Assembly: GCF_013402915.1 (NCBI RefSeq)
Contig: NC_050721.1
Location: forward strand, 992,001 to 1,056,000
Direction of reading: 5' to 3'
DNA from: Zygotorulaspora mrakii
Lineage: Eukaryota; Ascomycota; Saccharomycetes; Saccharomycetales; Saccharomycetaceae
DNA: 64,000 nt
Part shown: positions 1 to 10,223 of the stretch, piece by piece
Position numbering within the stretch: position 1 is the first letter of the stretch
Layout: each line of letters opens with the position of its first letter
The notes under the pieces: model-generated
Database searches by the model: none
Told to the model about the DNA's origin: nothing
Seen by the model: the letters and a program-made list of their open reading frames with translations, nothing else
Translations under genes and position numbers: made by a program

Positions 1-879
1 AGGGATGATCAACAGAGAATTTATTCTGGTGGTAGAAGACGTTATATGCACTCCTGGGACTTATCCAGCTCCGTCATAGAGTCCAGTTCAAAAAATGGGT
101 CAATTGCCAAAATTGATAAGCTATCAAGAATGTATGGCCACGAAGAAACTCAAAGATCATTCGAAAAGTTCAAATTAGCACACTATTACAATTTCAAAAC
201 AAACCAAATACATGGTTTAATCTTATTACAAGGTAACAACGGTTGGATAAATATTTTGAACGCAACAACGGGTATTTGGATGATGGGTTGTAAAATTAAT
301 GGAACGCTTGTTGATTTTTGCGTAGATTATAAACCTCTTTCTAAGAATAAATTCCAAACAATTTTGATTGTAGCAAATACATATTCAGAAATTTGGGAAT
401 TTGATTTAAATGATAACGCTAAGGTACTGCGTAAATGGAAAGATGATGGTGGCGTTGCAGTGACTACCATACAAGTCGGAGGTGGTACGAATTCGGAACA
501 GTTATTTCCAGGTTCAAAACACAGCGTTAGATCGAATAAATGGTTAGCCATTGGGAGCGAAAGTGGTTACGTAAATGTTTACGACAGGAATGCATCATCA
601 AACCCGCTTAAACCAATAGCATGCTTAGACCAATTAACAACGACAATCTCTACCCTACAGTTTTCACCAGATGGCCAAATTTTATGTATGGCATCTAGAG
701 CAATGAAGGATGCCCTCCGTTTAGTACATTTGCCAACGGTTAAGGTTTTCTCAAATTGGCCAACGAGTGGAACACCGTTGGGTAAAGTAACTTCTGCCAC
801 CTTTTCACCCCGTGGTGAACTGTTGGCTGTAGGTAATGAACAAGGAAAAGTTAGACTATGGAAACTCAACCATTACTGA
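1..879 (+). CDS. UTP18: UTP18, C-terminal part (5' end outside window)
   Basis: This is the last 292 codons of a WD40-repeat protein; the open frame runs in from base 1 with no start. The final blade, with a GNEQGKVRLWKLNHY ending, and the SRAMKDALRLVHLP and SNWPTSGTPLGKVTS segments match yeast Utp18 as I know it. Utp18 is a subunit of the UtpB module of the small-subunit processome. It acts in the nucleolus in 18S pre-rRNA maturation and its N-terminal part recruits the exosome helicase Mtr4. Only the beta-propeller is visible here. The gene is convergent with the next one (152 bp between stops). Its S. cerevisiae neighbours (YJL06x-07x) are not next to MCM7, so the synteny here is not the YJL one. 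Confidence 0.9.
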   Translation, partial: RDDQQRIYSGGRRRYMHSWDLSSSVIESSSKNGSIAKIDKLSRMYGHEETQRSFEKFKLAHYYNFKTNQIHGLILLQGNNGWINILNATTGIWMMGCKINGTLVDFCVDYKPLSKNKFQTILIVANTYSEIWEFDLNDNAKVLRKWKDDGGVAVTTIQVGGGTNSEQLFPGSKHSVRSNKWLAIGSESGYVNVYDRNASSNPLKPIACLDQLTTTISTLQFSPDGQILCMASRAMKDALRLVHLPTVKVFSNWPTSGTPLGKVTSATFSPRGELLAVGNEQGKVRLWKLNHY

Positions 880-1031
880 TTATTCTAAGAAACAAATATA
901 TAGTTTTAATGCACATCATAATGATTTCTTGTTAAATTGATGTCTATTATTAACACTACACAAGTTAAATAACGCAAGCTTAAAGACAAAAATAATGACA
1001 ATAATCAGTGCAGCATGGGAGTATTAAATAT

Positions 1032-2708
1032 TTAGCTGAGTTTTTTGAAAATAAAAAATTCAGCCTGCTTTATGAGAGCGTCCTTAGCATTATGTAATTC
1101 CATTAGAGCAACAGATACCTTGCTCTCAAAAGGTCTTTTAACGGAAGATTGCATTACAATATGATGTAGAGCAATACGATATTGAAATTCGTGTTGGTCA
1201 CGACGATCTTCTTCTGTGTATCTCCTTTTATCTTTAATAACATGTCTTTTCAAATATTTCTTCACATGAGATCTTACTCTTGATGCGTGGTGTTTTTGAG
1301 TTGGAATCATTTTTCCATCTGATCCAACTGTAGCTTCAGCTAAGTTGTCGTTGATGGCATGATTATAGTCCTTTCCTAGCATGAAGTTTACCATCTCCAA
1401 ATACTGGCTACTGGTGATCAAGTGTTTTGTAGCGTGACCTGGAACGATTAAGGTAAAGATACTGATTTCCATTTTGTCTTCAGGAACCACGCTGATTTCA
1501 TCCGATAAAAAAAACTCAAAATTTACGATTTGATCAAATTGGGATCTACTAACTCTCCAAATAGTTCTATAACTTTGCTTATAGCTTAAACTTTTCTGCT
1601 CTAAGAATTCTTGCACTGCTTCAAAATTTGAAAGAACTAAAGTCAGATAAGTGGGCGCCTTTCCAAAATCCTCGAGGCAAAATTCAGAGACGGCTTGCTC
1701 TCTTAAGAATATTCCAGGTAGGTTATTGAGTCTCGCATCCTCCAGGATGCTCTGATAATGGTTTAGTTTCTCCTCCAAGGTAACATTAGCATCTTTTTTT
1801 AATAATGTAGGCCTCCTCTCTTTACGGGGTCTTCCAGGCGAAGGTCGAGGTACCTCGTTTTGAGTCTCGAAAAAAGGATCGGCGCAAACTGCTGTTGCTT
1901 CTCTATCCTCTTGGCCTTGCCTTAAAAACAGGTGTCGTGAAACTGACTGACCAGCAGTTGAAGTATCACTTGACCCATCGGGCACAAGTATTTGGTTCAA
2001 TTCCATGTTATATTTCTGGATAATATTTTTGATATAATCAGGATTAATACCCTGTTTAGTTTTATGCACTTTATAAGGACTTTTGATTTGAGTAAATTTT
2101 ACGGATTTGTTCTTTTGTGGCATTACAAGTGAAATAAGGTCAGAATTAGTACCAGAGTTTTTTGCTTGTGCGCTTTTTTTCTGTGCGCCAGTGCCAGCTG
2201 AAAAGCTTCGGAACATGTCAGAGGAGTTTTCCAACGTGCTAAAATCATTGAAGACAAGGCTTGGAACACAAGTTCCAGCATTGCTTTCCAGTATATCCTC
2301 TAAGGTTATTGGAGTTTCAATTTTTGGTTTGTAGTTGCTATTTGATTTTGGTGAATAATCGTTGAGTGCCCCATCCAGAAATTGTTTCTGTGGTGAAGGG
2401 GATGTCTTTAAATCATAATCAGCAAAAAGTAATTCTCGGTTCTCGTTTGATTGGACTGTAGTAAAAGTGCAATGACTGTATTGGTCGTCGTTATTGGAAG
2501 CAAATCCGACGTTATCGGCTTCTTTAAAAAATGAAGGACAATCGCTTCCCTCAAGTAAGCTTGAAGGTTGTGGGAAGAATAATGAAGCTATGACAGGATC
2601 AGTATCATCCAAATTAAGAAATGAGTCCACTATATCGCCATCAGTTAGGGGTGGATCGTTTTTTTTCTCGAAGTACGGATGTTTTTTCTCATCAACGAAT
2701 GAATTCAT
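1032..2708 (-). CDS. unrecognised protein, basic AT-hook-like motif, probably nuclear
   Basis: A 558-codon frame starting at an ATG, with a low-complexity, acidic and Ser-rich N-terminal half (DDTDP, SSSDTSTAGQS) and a more ordered C-terminal half from about residue 290. The ordered part begins with a basic GRPRKERRP patch resembling an AT-hook. It continues with predicted helices and a strongly basic stretch (HHASRVRSHVKKYLKRHVIKDKRR). This layout is typical of a transcription or chromatin factor, but I do not recognise the family and assign no function. It lies between UTP18 and MCM7, which are not neighbours of each other in S. cerevisiae. The length and the absence of stops make it a real gene. 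A conserved domain limited to the C-terminal 270 residues would be my expectation. Confidence 0.75.
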   Translation of the reverse strand: MNSFVDEKKHPYFEKKNDPPLTDGDIVDSFLNLDDTDPVIASLFFPQPSSLLEGSDCPSFFKEADNVGFASNNDDQYSHCTFTTVQSNENRELLFADYDLKTSPSPQKQFLDGALNDYSPKSNSNYKPKIETPITLEDILESNAGTCVPSLVFNDFSTLENSSDMFRSFSAGTGAQKKSAQAKNSGTNSDLISLVMPQKNKSVKFTQIKSPYKVHKTKQGINPDYIKNIIQKYNMELNQILVPDGSSDTSTAGQSVSRHLFLRQGQEDREATAVCADPFFETQNEVPRPSPGRPRKERRPTLLKKDANVTLEEKLNHYQSILEDARLNNLPGIFLREQAVSEFCLEDFGKAPTYLTLVLSNFEAVQEFLEQKSLSYKQSYRTIWRVSRSQFDQIVNFEFFLSDEISVVPEDKMEISIFTLIVPGHATKHLITSSQYLEMVNFMLGKDYNHAINDNLAEATVGSDGKMIPTQKHHASRVRSHVKKYLKRHVIKDKRRYTEEDRRDQHEFQYRIALHHIVMQSSVKRPFESKVSVALMELHNAKDALIKQAEFFIFKKLS

Positions 2709-3300
2709 GGCTAAAGTGCACGAAAAACTAGATTTTTTTGTGGTTTTTTATATTTGATTTGAATAGCAATTATTATTTAAATGATGTTTTCTTTGTTAAG
2801 TTTGTGAATCTCTAGTTGTGTTGCGCCTTCTAGTGTCTTTCAACAATGTATAAGAAAAAACTATTAAATATATGAGGTCTGCTTCTCGTCATTTTATAGT
2901 GACATTTGTTCTGACGCCAAGTGACAGGAACAAAATGTTGTTATAAACTTTCTCTGATTCTATTCTTTATTTTAAGGAAAATCGAAGATTTTGCATAGAA
3001 TATTCCTTGCGTCGCATTCTTTTTAGGAAAAAAGGGCCTCGTAAGCCAAAACGACACTAAAACAGTGAAGATTTTAGCCGTAGATATCGAGAAACATACT
3101 TTTTATAGAACAAACTTGTCTTGACGTCTATGCATTATCATTATTATTATATTCGGTTTGCAGACAGAGAAGTTTAAAACGACACAAAATCGCGTAGCGA
3201 GTGGTGTTATAATTGTTCTAAAATTAGAGGTAAGAAATAGAGTTTTATAATATTACATTGTGCTACATAATTTATCTATTTTTTTATAATGTAAAACTGA
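2709..3300. other. intergenic, promoter of the unknown gene and 3' side of MCM7
   Basis: About 590 bp with no supported gene. It holds the promoter of the leftward gene at 1032-2708 and the terminator region of MCM7. AT-rich; I see no tRNA, snoRNA boxes or repeat worth naming. Confidence 0.6.
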
Positions 3301-5838
3301 TCAAGCACCTGTCATGTCAGTGTCAGAATCATAAGAGTTTGACTCTGCTCTATCTGCTGATATGGGCTCTTCCATTGACCCATCATCGACAAATTTCAAC
3401 GTGGTACCCTCATTTATTAAATGCCACACATTCAAATAACTGTATTCTTGAATACAATTACTAATCTGTAGCATTGTAAACCCTCTTGACCTTAAAACTT
3501 TCACAATATTCTCATATTGTAAACCTTTCTTGAACTGATCTCCAGTGTCCTGAGCCATCTTTTTCACGATTGTGAAAATTTTCGTAATTGGATTTTCGTC
3601 TTCATGACTTACGGCTTTTCTGTCCTGATATAACGATTCCTTAGAGACTTTGGTTAATCTTAAAGCCTCTTCGACGTCATCTCGTTCAACAGCGTCCGCT
3701 AATCTCAGTTTTGCCAATGCTTGTGATAATCTGATAATGCCAAGCAGTGTTCTTGGTGTTGCTTGTCCGAAAGAGAATTTTGAATCCATTTCCCTTTTTG
3801 AGTCCTGCCTTAACCTGACATAAGATTGAACAAGATACTCATTAACTTCTTTACCTATTACGGGTCTTTTCGATTTGGCAACCGCAATATATTCCCGCAT
3901 TCTAGATGGATCTATAGGAGTGAAATCTAAGTCCGGTTGCTTATTATACATGTGAACGAAAGCGACATGTTCTGCCAACTTTTCATCTTCTTCCTTGTTA
4001 GGCATATCCAGCAACAAGAATAGAATATCGAAACGTGATAGCAGAGCTGCTGGTAAATTTATATTTTCCAATGGAGATAGCCTTGGATTATAACGACCAT
4101 ATAGAGGATTTGCTGCTGCTAAAATTGAAGTTCTCGCATTCAATGTTGTATTAATACCTGCTTTAGAGATAGAAATAGTTTGCTGTTCCATGACTTCATG
4201 GATAACGGTTCTATCACTTTCGTCCATTTTATCAAATTCATCAATACAGCAAATACCGTTATCAGCTAAGACTAAAGCACCACCTTCCAATATCATTTCA
4301 TCTGTAACGGGGTCTTTCATAACAGCTGCAGTTAATCCGACACCAGAGGAACCTTTACCGGTAGTGTAAACACCTCTTGGAGAAATCTTAACAATAGATT
4401 TTAAAAGTTGTGATTTCGCAACACCGGGATCGCCCATTAAACAGACATTTATGTCACCTCTAATCTTCATACCGTCGCCAACTCTTTTATCAACACCACC
4501 AACCAATAATAACAATAAAGCCTTTTTGACATCTAAGTTTCCGTAAATTTCTGGAGCAATTGACTTTGCTAGTCTCTCGTAAATATTACCTTCTTCAATC
4601 ATTTCAGTGACACGATTATGAGCATCCTGTGAAAGCTCAAAAGTTGCAAATTTATTTTTATGTTGATAAATATATTGTGACTCCAAGTAGGTTTCAGTTA
4701 ATAAACCAGCTTTCAAAGCCTTAAAACCTGTATATGGAGATGGAAGAAATATACCTGTCACATCCACGATATCCCCAGGCGACAAAGATCTGACAAGTGA
4801 GCCGTTAACATGAATGGTTAATGATCTTGGAATATGTCCCACAGGAACCTGCTGTGATAATTCTTGTATTCTACATTCTTGAAATGCACTAAATTTGGAA
4901 GCTCTCGTACTCATGAATAATTGACCTCTTGTTTGATTCTGTAAACATTCCTTTGATGTGCATTCAACCAGTGGAGTGAATGTTTTTGAATGAACCTCTT
5001 GAAACACTTCGTAACCACATTGATCACAAGTGTAGGCCACAACCATGACGGCAGGTTTGACATCAGATACTCTGGTAACTATTCCCTTCACGGTAATCAA
5101 CCTACCTAAATGGTCGCCTTTTATCTGTCTTACGGAGAGCGGCGTTGAGCTAGGTATTCTCTCCTTTTTGGTATGAGCGTATTTTGAAGACAGTGGTTTG
5201 AAATACAGATCGTACCTTCTCGTTAAATTTGCCGGAAACAATTCCGATTCCTCCTCTGCTACTTCCCTAAGAGCATCCGACATTGATGATGGCTCTTGGC
5301 CAATATCAGTAAAAGTCTCATTTCTTATCTCATTGGCTCTTTCCGAGACTGTTCTCTCATTTCTTATCTCATTGGCTCTTTCCGAGACTGTTCTCTCATT
5401 TCTTAACCGTCTTTGATTTAAAATAACGTCTAAAACGTCATCCTTGTAATTTAGCTCCTTTGTGGGTAGCGGCATAATACTGTAGATCGAGCGGCAGAAA
5501 AGCTCTGTGAAATGATTGGCGTTTTCTTCAATTTTGCCGACTAGATCTGTTGAACCATTGTTCTCTATGAATTTCTGTCGCTGATATTGGAAGATATCAT
5601 CCAACTCAACAAAGACGGTATTGACTTCCCTATTAGCCACTTGTTGTAGAAATTTTAAGTATTTTGGACCATCTCCTATCTGCTCGAACTCTTGAGCAAC
5701 ATCTATGTCTATATCAACGTCATTTGAATTTTTAGTCTCTGCAAAATCTTGTTTGAAATGTAGTAAAAAATCATTGATTTCTGATAGTAACGTAGTGTAG
5801 TCAACAGAAAGTTGAATAGAGGGCAATGCAGCATTCAT
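3301..5838 (-). CDS. MCM7: MCM7 (Cdc47), subunit of the replicative MCM2-7 helicase
   Basis: 845 residues, the usual length for yeast Mcm7. The N-terminal domain has the zinc-binding pattern CDQCGYEVF...CTSKECLQ. The AAA+ core has Walker A (GDPGVAKSQLLK), Walker B (CCIDEFDKM), sensor 1 (ILAAANP) and the arginine finger SRFD. Mcm7 is part of the hexamer loaded on origins in G1 and activated as CMG helicase in S phase. Odd feature: the N-terminal domain holds a perfect 39-bp tandem duplication (5316-5393), giving the 13-residue unit NERTVSERANEIR twice, in a region that is single-copy in the S. cerevisiae protein. The ATG at 5838 begins MNAALPSIQL, matching the family start. YBR202W ortholog; its usual neighbours are not present here. 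Confidence 0.97.
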   Translation of the reverse strand: MNAALPSIQLSVDYTTLLSEINDFLLHFKQDFAETKNSNDVDIDIDVAQEFEQIGDGPKYLKFLQQVANREVNTVFVELDDIFQYQRQKFIENNGSTDLVGKIEENANHFTELFCRSIYSIMPLPTKELNYKDDVLDVILNQRRLRNERTVSERANEIRNERTVSERANEIRNETFTDIGQEPSSMSDALREVAEEESELFPANLTRRYDLYFKPLSSKYAHTKKERIPSSTPLSVRQIKGDHLGRLITVKGIVTRVSDVKPAVMVVAYTCDQCGYEVFQEVHSKTFTPLVECTSKECLQNQTRGQLFMSTRASKFSAFQECRIQELSQQVPVGHIPRSLTIHVNGSLVRSLSPGDIVDVTGIFLPSPYTGFKALKAGLLTETYLESQYIYQHKNKFATFELSQDAHNRVTEMIEEGNIYERLAKSIAPEIYGNLDVKKALLLLLVGGVDKRVGDGMKIRGDINVCLMGDPGVAKSQLLKSIVKISPRGVYTTGKGSSGVGLTAAVMKDPVTDEMILEGGALVLADNGICCIDEFDKMDESDRTVIHEVMEQQTISISKAGINTTLNARTSILAAANPLYGRYNPRLSPLENINLPAALLSRFDILFLLLDMPNKEEDEKLAEHVAFVHMYNKQPDLDFTPIDPSRMREYIAVAKSKRPVIGKEVNEYLVQSYVRLRQDSKREMDSKFSFGQATPRTLLGIIRLSQALAKLRLADAVERDDVEEALRLTKVSKESLYQDRKAVSHEDENPITKIFTIVKKMAQDTGDQFKKGLQYENIVKVLRSRGFTMLQISNCIQEYSYLNVWHLINEGTTLKFVDDGSMEEPISADRAESNSYDSDTDMTGA
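5316..5405. repeat. 39-bp in-frame tandem duplication inside MCM7
   Basis: Two perfect 39-bp copies (5316-5354 and 5355-5393) followed by the first ~12 bases of a third. The length is a multiple of three, so the frame stays open and 13 residues are duplicated. The perfect identity indicates a recent event. Confidence 0.95.
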
Positions 5839-6242
5839 GGCGCGCTGTTAGGTAGAATAGTCCCAAAGAACTGCCCAAAACTGGTGTTCTTTAAGTTATA
5901 CTGTATCTTGAAATCGTGTATCACATTTCCTCAACTTTTTTTTTTCCAGTTTTCAGAGGAACGAAAATGTGCAAGAACTATTTACATGTCCCAAAGTGGA
6001 ATTCAGATTGAAAAAGTGAATTGTCATTTTAGGAATGAGCTCCAGCAATAACGATAATTCAGCTCAGATGGCCCAATTAATAAAGAGTAATACTACTTTT
6101 AATTATCAGCGAGGATACGTAGTTATACAGAAGCATGCATGTGCATGAATATGAACTATAATAAATCAGATTTGTGAAAGTTAAAAAGACTCCAGCAAGG
6201 AATGGTATCTATAGGTTTTTTTATCTATCAGTGACAGTGCGT
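5839..6242. other. intergenic, MCM7 promoter
   Basis: About 400 bp between the MCM7 start and the stop of the permease-like gene. I looked for ACGCGT (MCB) sites, which many replication genes carry, and saw none here. No other feature is supported. Confidence 0.5.
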
Positions 6243-7493
6243 TTATTTTTTGAAGTTCTTGTCGCCTCCTAGAGTTTCAAAGTAGTCACCAATATAATTT
6301 CCAGGTTGGAAATGATTGACTTGGTATAGTGAATCCCAATTTTCAATGATATCGTTTACCAACACAGAACCAACGGTGTACAAGTTATTGACTGCTGCAC
6401 GGGACCCACCTTGGTTCGCATCGAAAAAGAACTCAGTGGCATTCAAACCTGGAGGAGCTCTATCGAAATCACTGATACCTCTCTGTATCACGACTCTATT
6501 ATAGTCAGCAATGCCGAACTGGGCAGCTCTCATAATTGCTTCTAGAGTCGCGTTGTCTTCCTGCTGAGTTGAACAGTAGGTCGCAGTGTTATTGGATATT
6601 ACGGCAAAAAAATCTTCAACTACTTTTGCAATATTGTTACCAGACCAGTATACGTCAGAAGTAGCAGTGTCACAGGCGACAATCTTTGGTGGTTGATATG
6701 CGGCTAAGGAACTATTGTATCTGTCTCTGAATGCAACGTTTCCAACAGTACCATTACTCAAAGAAACATTTGAAGCCAACCACATTGCTCTGTTTCTCAA
6801 GTTTTCGTTCAGTTCAAAAATTTCAGACCCGTAGATAGTACTTGGTGGCATATTTGTTCTGTTGGTACCGAAATTGACGTAGCCGTATGGCCAATCAGAA
6901 GGAATCTCCCTTGAGTCAATTTCATAAGCTAAACCAACTTGAACTGCATATTTAGGGAAAGTAACAGAGCCGATTGTCGTTAGATTTGGAGAACCGCCAG
7001 CAATACCGGAAACGATGAAATAAGTCTCTGAGAAGTCAAACAAAGGCGACATTAGTAGCGCAGTAATGGAAGAGGCAGCGTTGATTTCACCCTCACCAGT
7101 AGTGAATGACATGACGGTGAAGTTTTCGTTAGAATGAACATGTGGGTACAATGGCGAAAGCATTGGCACTGTGATGTTAACAGTCAGATTCTCGTTTGTG
7201 ATCCATGTTGTCTCCTCCCTCGTGAACATGTTGACAATGAAGACCTTTGGCTTGAAAATGGAGCCAAATTTCCCACCGCTTCCAACAGAAATATCCCCAG
7301 TAGAAGTGCTAGCTGGTTGAATCAAAGACACCGTCTGAGTTGCATTTGTACTAATAGTAAAGTTGTTGGCAATCTCTGATGAATTGACCTGTGGAGTATC
7401 AAGAAAATTGGAAGAATTGGCACTTCTCTTGAAAAGTGGAAAAGCGAGCGCTGCTGGAGCGAGTGCTAGAGTCAACAGATTGGCGGCAAGCAT
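6243..7493 (-). CDS. secreted purine nucleoside permease-like protein (NUP family)
   Basis: 416 residues from the ATG at 7493. I chose this start because it begins a clean signal peptide (MLAANLLTLALAPAALAFP) followed by a Kex2-like KR site; upstream ATGs only add unlikely sequence. The body matches the purine nucleoside permease family (Candida albicans NUP type): KPKVFIVNMFTREE, SPLYPHVH, GEGEINAASSITALLMSPLFDFSETYFIVSGIAGG. This fold is related to nucleoside phosphorylases. There are many N-glycosylation sequons (NSS, NFT, NAT, NLT, NRT), consistent with export. S. cerevisiae has no ortholog. The likely role is use of extracellular nucleosides, but the permease name comes from C. albicans work; the sequence shows a secreted soluble protein rather than a multi-span transporter. 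Confidence 0.88.
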   Translation of the reverse strand: MLAANLLTLALAPAALAFPLFKRSANSSNFLDTPQVNSSEIANNFTISTNATQTVSLIQPASTSTGDISVGSGGKFGSIFKPKVFIVNMFTREETTWITNENLTVNITVPMLSPLYPHVHSNENFTVMSFTTGEGEINAASSITALLMSPLFDFSETYFIVSGIAGGSPNLTTIGSVTFPKYAVQVGLAYEIDSREIPSDWPYGYVNFGTNRTNMPPSTIYGSEIFELNENLRNRAMWLASNVSLSNGTVGNVAFRDRYNSSLAAYQPPKIVACDTATSDVYWSGNNIAKVVEDFFAVISNNTATYCSTQQEDNATLEAIMRAAQFGIADYNRVVIQRGISDFDRAPPGLNATEFFFDANQGGSRAAVNNLYTVGSVLVNDIIENWDSLYQVNHFQPGNYIGDYFETLGGDKNFKK

Positions 7494-10223
7494 ATTGATC
7501 TTTATTGCAGAAATGCTGATGTCGAATATGACTAATATTAAGCAACCATCGAGGATATCTGAACTTGTAGAATTCTGTACGCATTTATATGAATTCAATA
7601 AGCTGCTAAAGGCTGCTATAGTGTGCAGCCAAGGTTTATCAATCTCATCGCCATCAGTGAAATTGAAGTTAAGGGCAATCTCGAGCAGTTTACTTACTAA
7701 TCGGGATATTTACAGTCTTCCAATTGCCGGATTTGAACTGAACGAAGGAACCATTAGCGGAATGGACGCTGGAAACTGTCCGCGTCACTCTCGCGGGCAC
7801 CGCAGAAACCCGTGAAGAGAGGCAAAGAAGATATGATCTTGGCCCTTTCGGGAAATCCGGTGGGCACAATAATAGAATAAAAATGCAATTTAAGCCTATT
7901 AGTGCTTATCTTGTCTGAGCCTTACATGTTTCAATCGTATTAAAAAAATTTTCACAATGCATTTGTCAAATGAGCGTTGAGCGTTGAACCATATACGCAA
8001 AAGCCGTCGGTATCCCAGTTGATAATTGTCCCGTGCGATTTATCTTAAAACGGTATGAATGGATTGCGATAGGCATGCTCCACCCACTTATGTCTACTGC
8101 ATGGAAGAGGTTGATGGCCAACTCCTTTTTTCTTAAAGGTTTCATAGTTTAATATGCCACTGAAACGCTAGCGTAGCTTGGTGTAGCTTCCTTTTCTCTC
8201 TACCAGTAAATTTTGAGTTGAAAGGGTTTCGGCATTCGCATTCATTGACGTTGTTGGATATACTGGCATGGGCGTTTCTAGATAGGGATCGTCATCGAGT
8301 TTAATCTTTTAAATGACAGACAACTCGTTCAATCAACACATTGCCCTCAAGCGCCACTTCTGTCCAGTTTCAATCACGCCTGCATGGGAAGACGTCATTG
8401 ACCAGTTACATTGAAGAGTGCTGTATTCCAGTGATCCGAGACACAATTCAGAGTCGTGAAAAATGGGCCACAAGTGCAATTATCGCGTATAGTTGATGCA
8501 AACTTCTGTGGTCGCAACTCGATCTCTTTGGACATGTTTCAGCTAATTTGAGCCGACGATGTAGTCCTATCTTCGAACACCCTCTGTGTAACCTGCTGTG
8601 TCTCGTGGAAGGCTGGAAAGTGCAACCCGACTGACTGTAGCAGAAAGACGTCCTGATGTCTATGTCCAATGGATATCACACTCTCGGTAGCGAAACAACA
8701 CAAGGTCAATGCTGAGTGGTGTAACTCGCTTTCCCTGCTTTTTATGGGTATAGGTTAACACCTGCCACTTGCATTCGAGTTAGAAGTAGTCTAGCCTTAG
8801 GTGGGCTTGTAGATTTACCTTAACTTTCAGATTATCTGAAATGTGTATGCTAAAATTATCATCAATGGCGGGAGAAATTCGAGTTTACCGTCCGCCCCTT
8901 CTTTCTTTTAGCCGCCGAGGTTGGTATTGCGTTTAGGATACCATTCAAGGCAGCAGTAAACTGTTGGTTTTCGACACACCAAAACGGTGGTAGAGGCTGC
9001 AAGTATAATAGGGCTTATCTATCCATATTGGTTGCATGCCGGGATGTGCTATTTGAATTTGCGTCAGACTGCGGGCTAGTTTTGTTGACTTGCGCCATAG
9101 TCATTCTTACTTTTCTTCGATCCCTCATCTACTCTATAAGATAACAAAATGTACTGTAATAAACCATTTATCGCTTTGTGATTTGAAGAGATGATGCCTG
9201 ATGTATCATTATTCCGATTTGAACCAGCATAAGTTTCTAAATAATCGGGAGGCTAGAGGGTCGAAAGAGAGAGGAAGAAAAGACCGTGGCATTAAGACCG
9301 CATCGTTGTGGGCAGCTGACGCAAACAAGGCCATTACGCTAATCTTTGTCTCCTGTTAACGAACTATTGCAGCGTTTAAAAGAGAAATAGTTCGATGACC
9401 GCACCCGATATAGAACCACTTCAAAATCAGCGAAACTACCTTCGAAATTCGATTACTTGAACGGCTCCGATAGCAAGTTTATGGCAAACGAGAATGTCTA
9501 TCAAAATATATCTACAAACACTGCTTCTTTTTCCCCACATGAGAGGGTGTGCTCTTGTGGAATGTACATTTTCACCTCTAAGCCACCAACTCATTATGGA
9601 GTAACCGATCACATTACGCACAGCAATGTTACGCATCCAAGAGCTGTCCAAGTACGTTTGCAAACAAAGCCAGTTTTGGCTGTGCGAAGATAGACGATGA
9701 CAGAATGCTACTAGCCACCGGCAGAAACTTCAACGGGTGTCAAAACAAGAGCCCACCACTATCCGGTCATTGAGTCCCATACAATCGGTACTACCTCATG
9801 GCATAGCACGCAAATTTCCCGCAAAAATGACCTCTGTTAGATGACATACTCTTGTATTCTGGACGAGTTGGCATTGCTGATGTTGGCTAAGTCCCGCGCG
9901 GTGAGGCTAGCTTGTCTTCATGTTGTCACGCATAACGAGTAGGGCGAAGAATACCCTTTAAGAGGAGGAAATTGTCTAACATTGGTTTTGCAGTAAAACT
10001 TGGATAATATGACATGAAGGCGCATCCTTTTTTGAGATAAACGTTTCTGGAAAGAATAGTTGTGCAAGAGAGGCTGCTCTTCTTCAAAAAAGACCTTGAT
10101 TTTCCGAAGAGAGGCCTTTTGAGTATATTGACTTCTCGGGACTATTGGTTGCTGCTCAAACTTGATAAAAGGTGAGTAAGCGAAAATTTTGAGAACTAGG
10201 AACTAATCACAACTACAGAAAAG
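7494..10223. other. 2.7-kb gene-free stretch between the permease-like gene and UBR1
   Basis: Divergent intergenic region of about 2.7 kb, very long for this genome. The only open frames are 60-80 codons, overlap on both strands and match nothing I know. I see no tRNA boxes, no recognisable snRNA, RNase P or SRP RNA start, and no centromere (no CDEI/AT-rich/CDEIII arrangement). GC content looks somewhat higher than in neighbouring spacers. It may be a decayed gene, a long regulatory region for the permease-like gene, or an unrecognised noncoding RNA. Confidence 0.5.

Noticed and set aside
10088..10110. TTGATTTTCCGAAGAG resembling centromere CDEIII
   Set aside because: It has an extra T in the core, and no AT-rich CDEII or CDEI is next to it.
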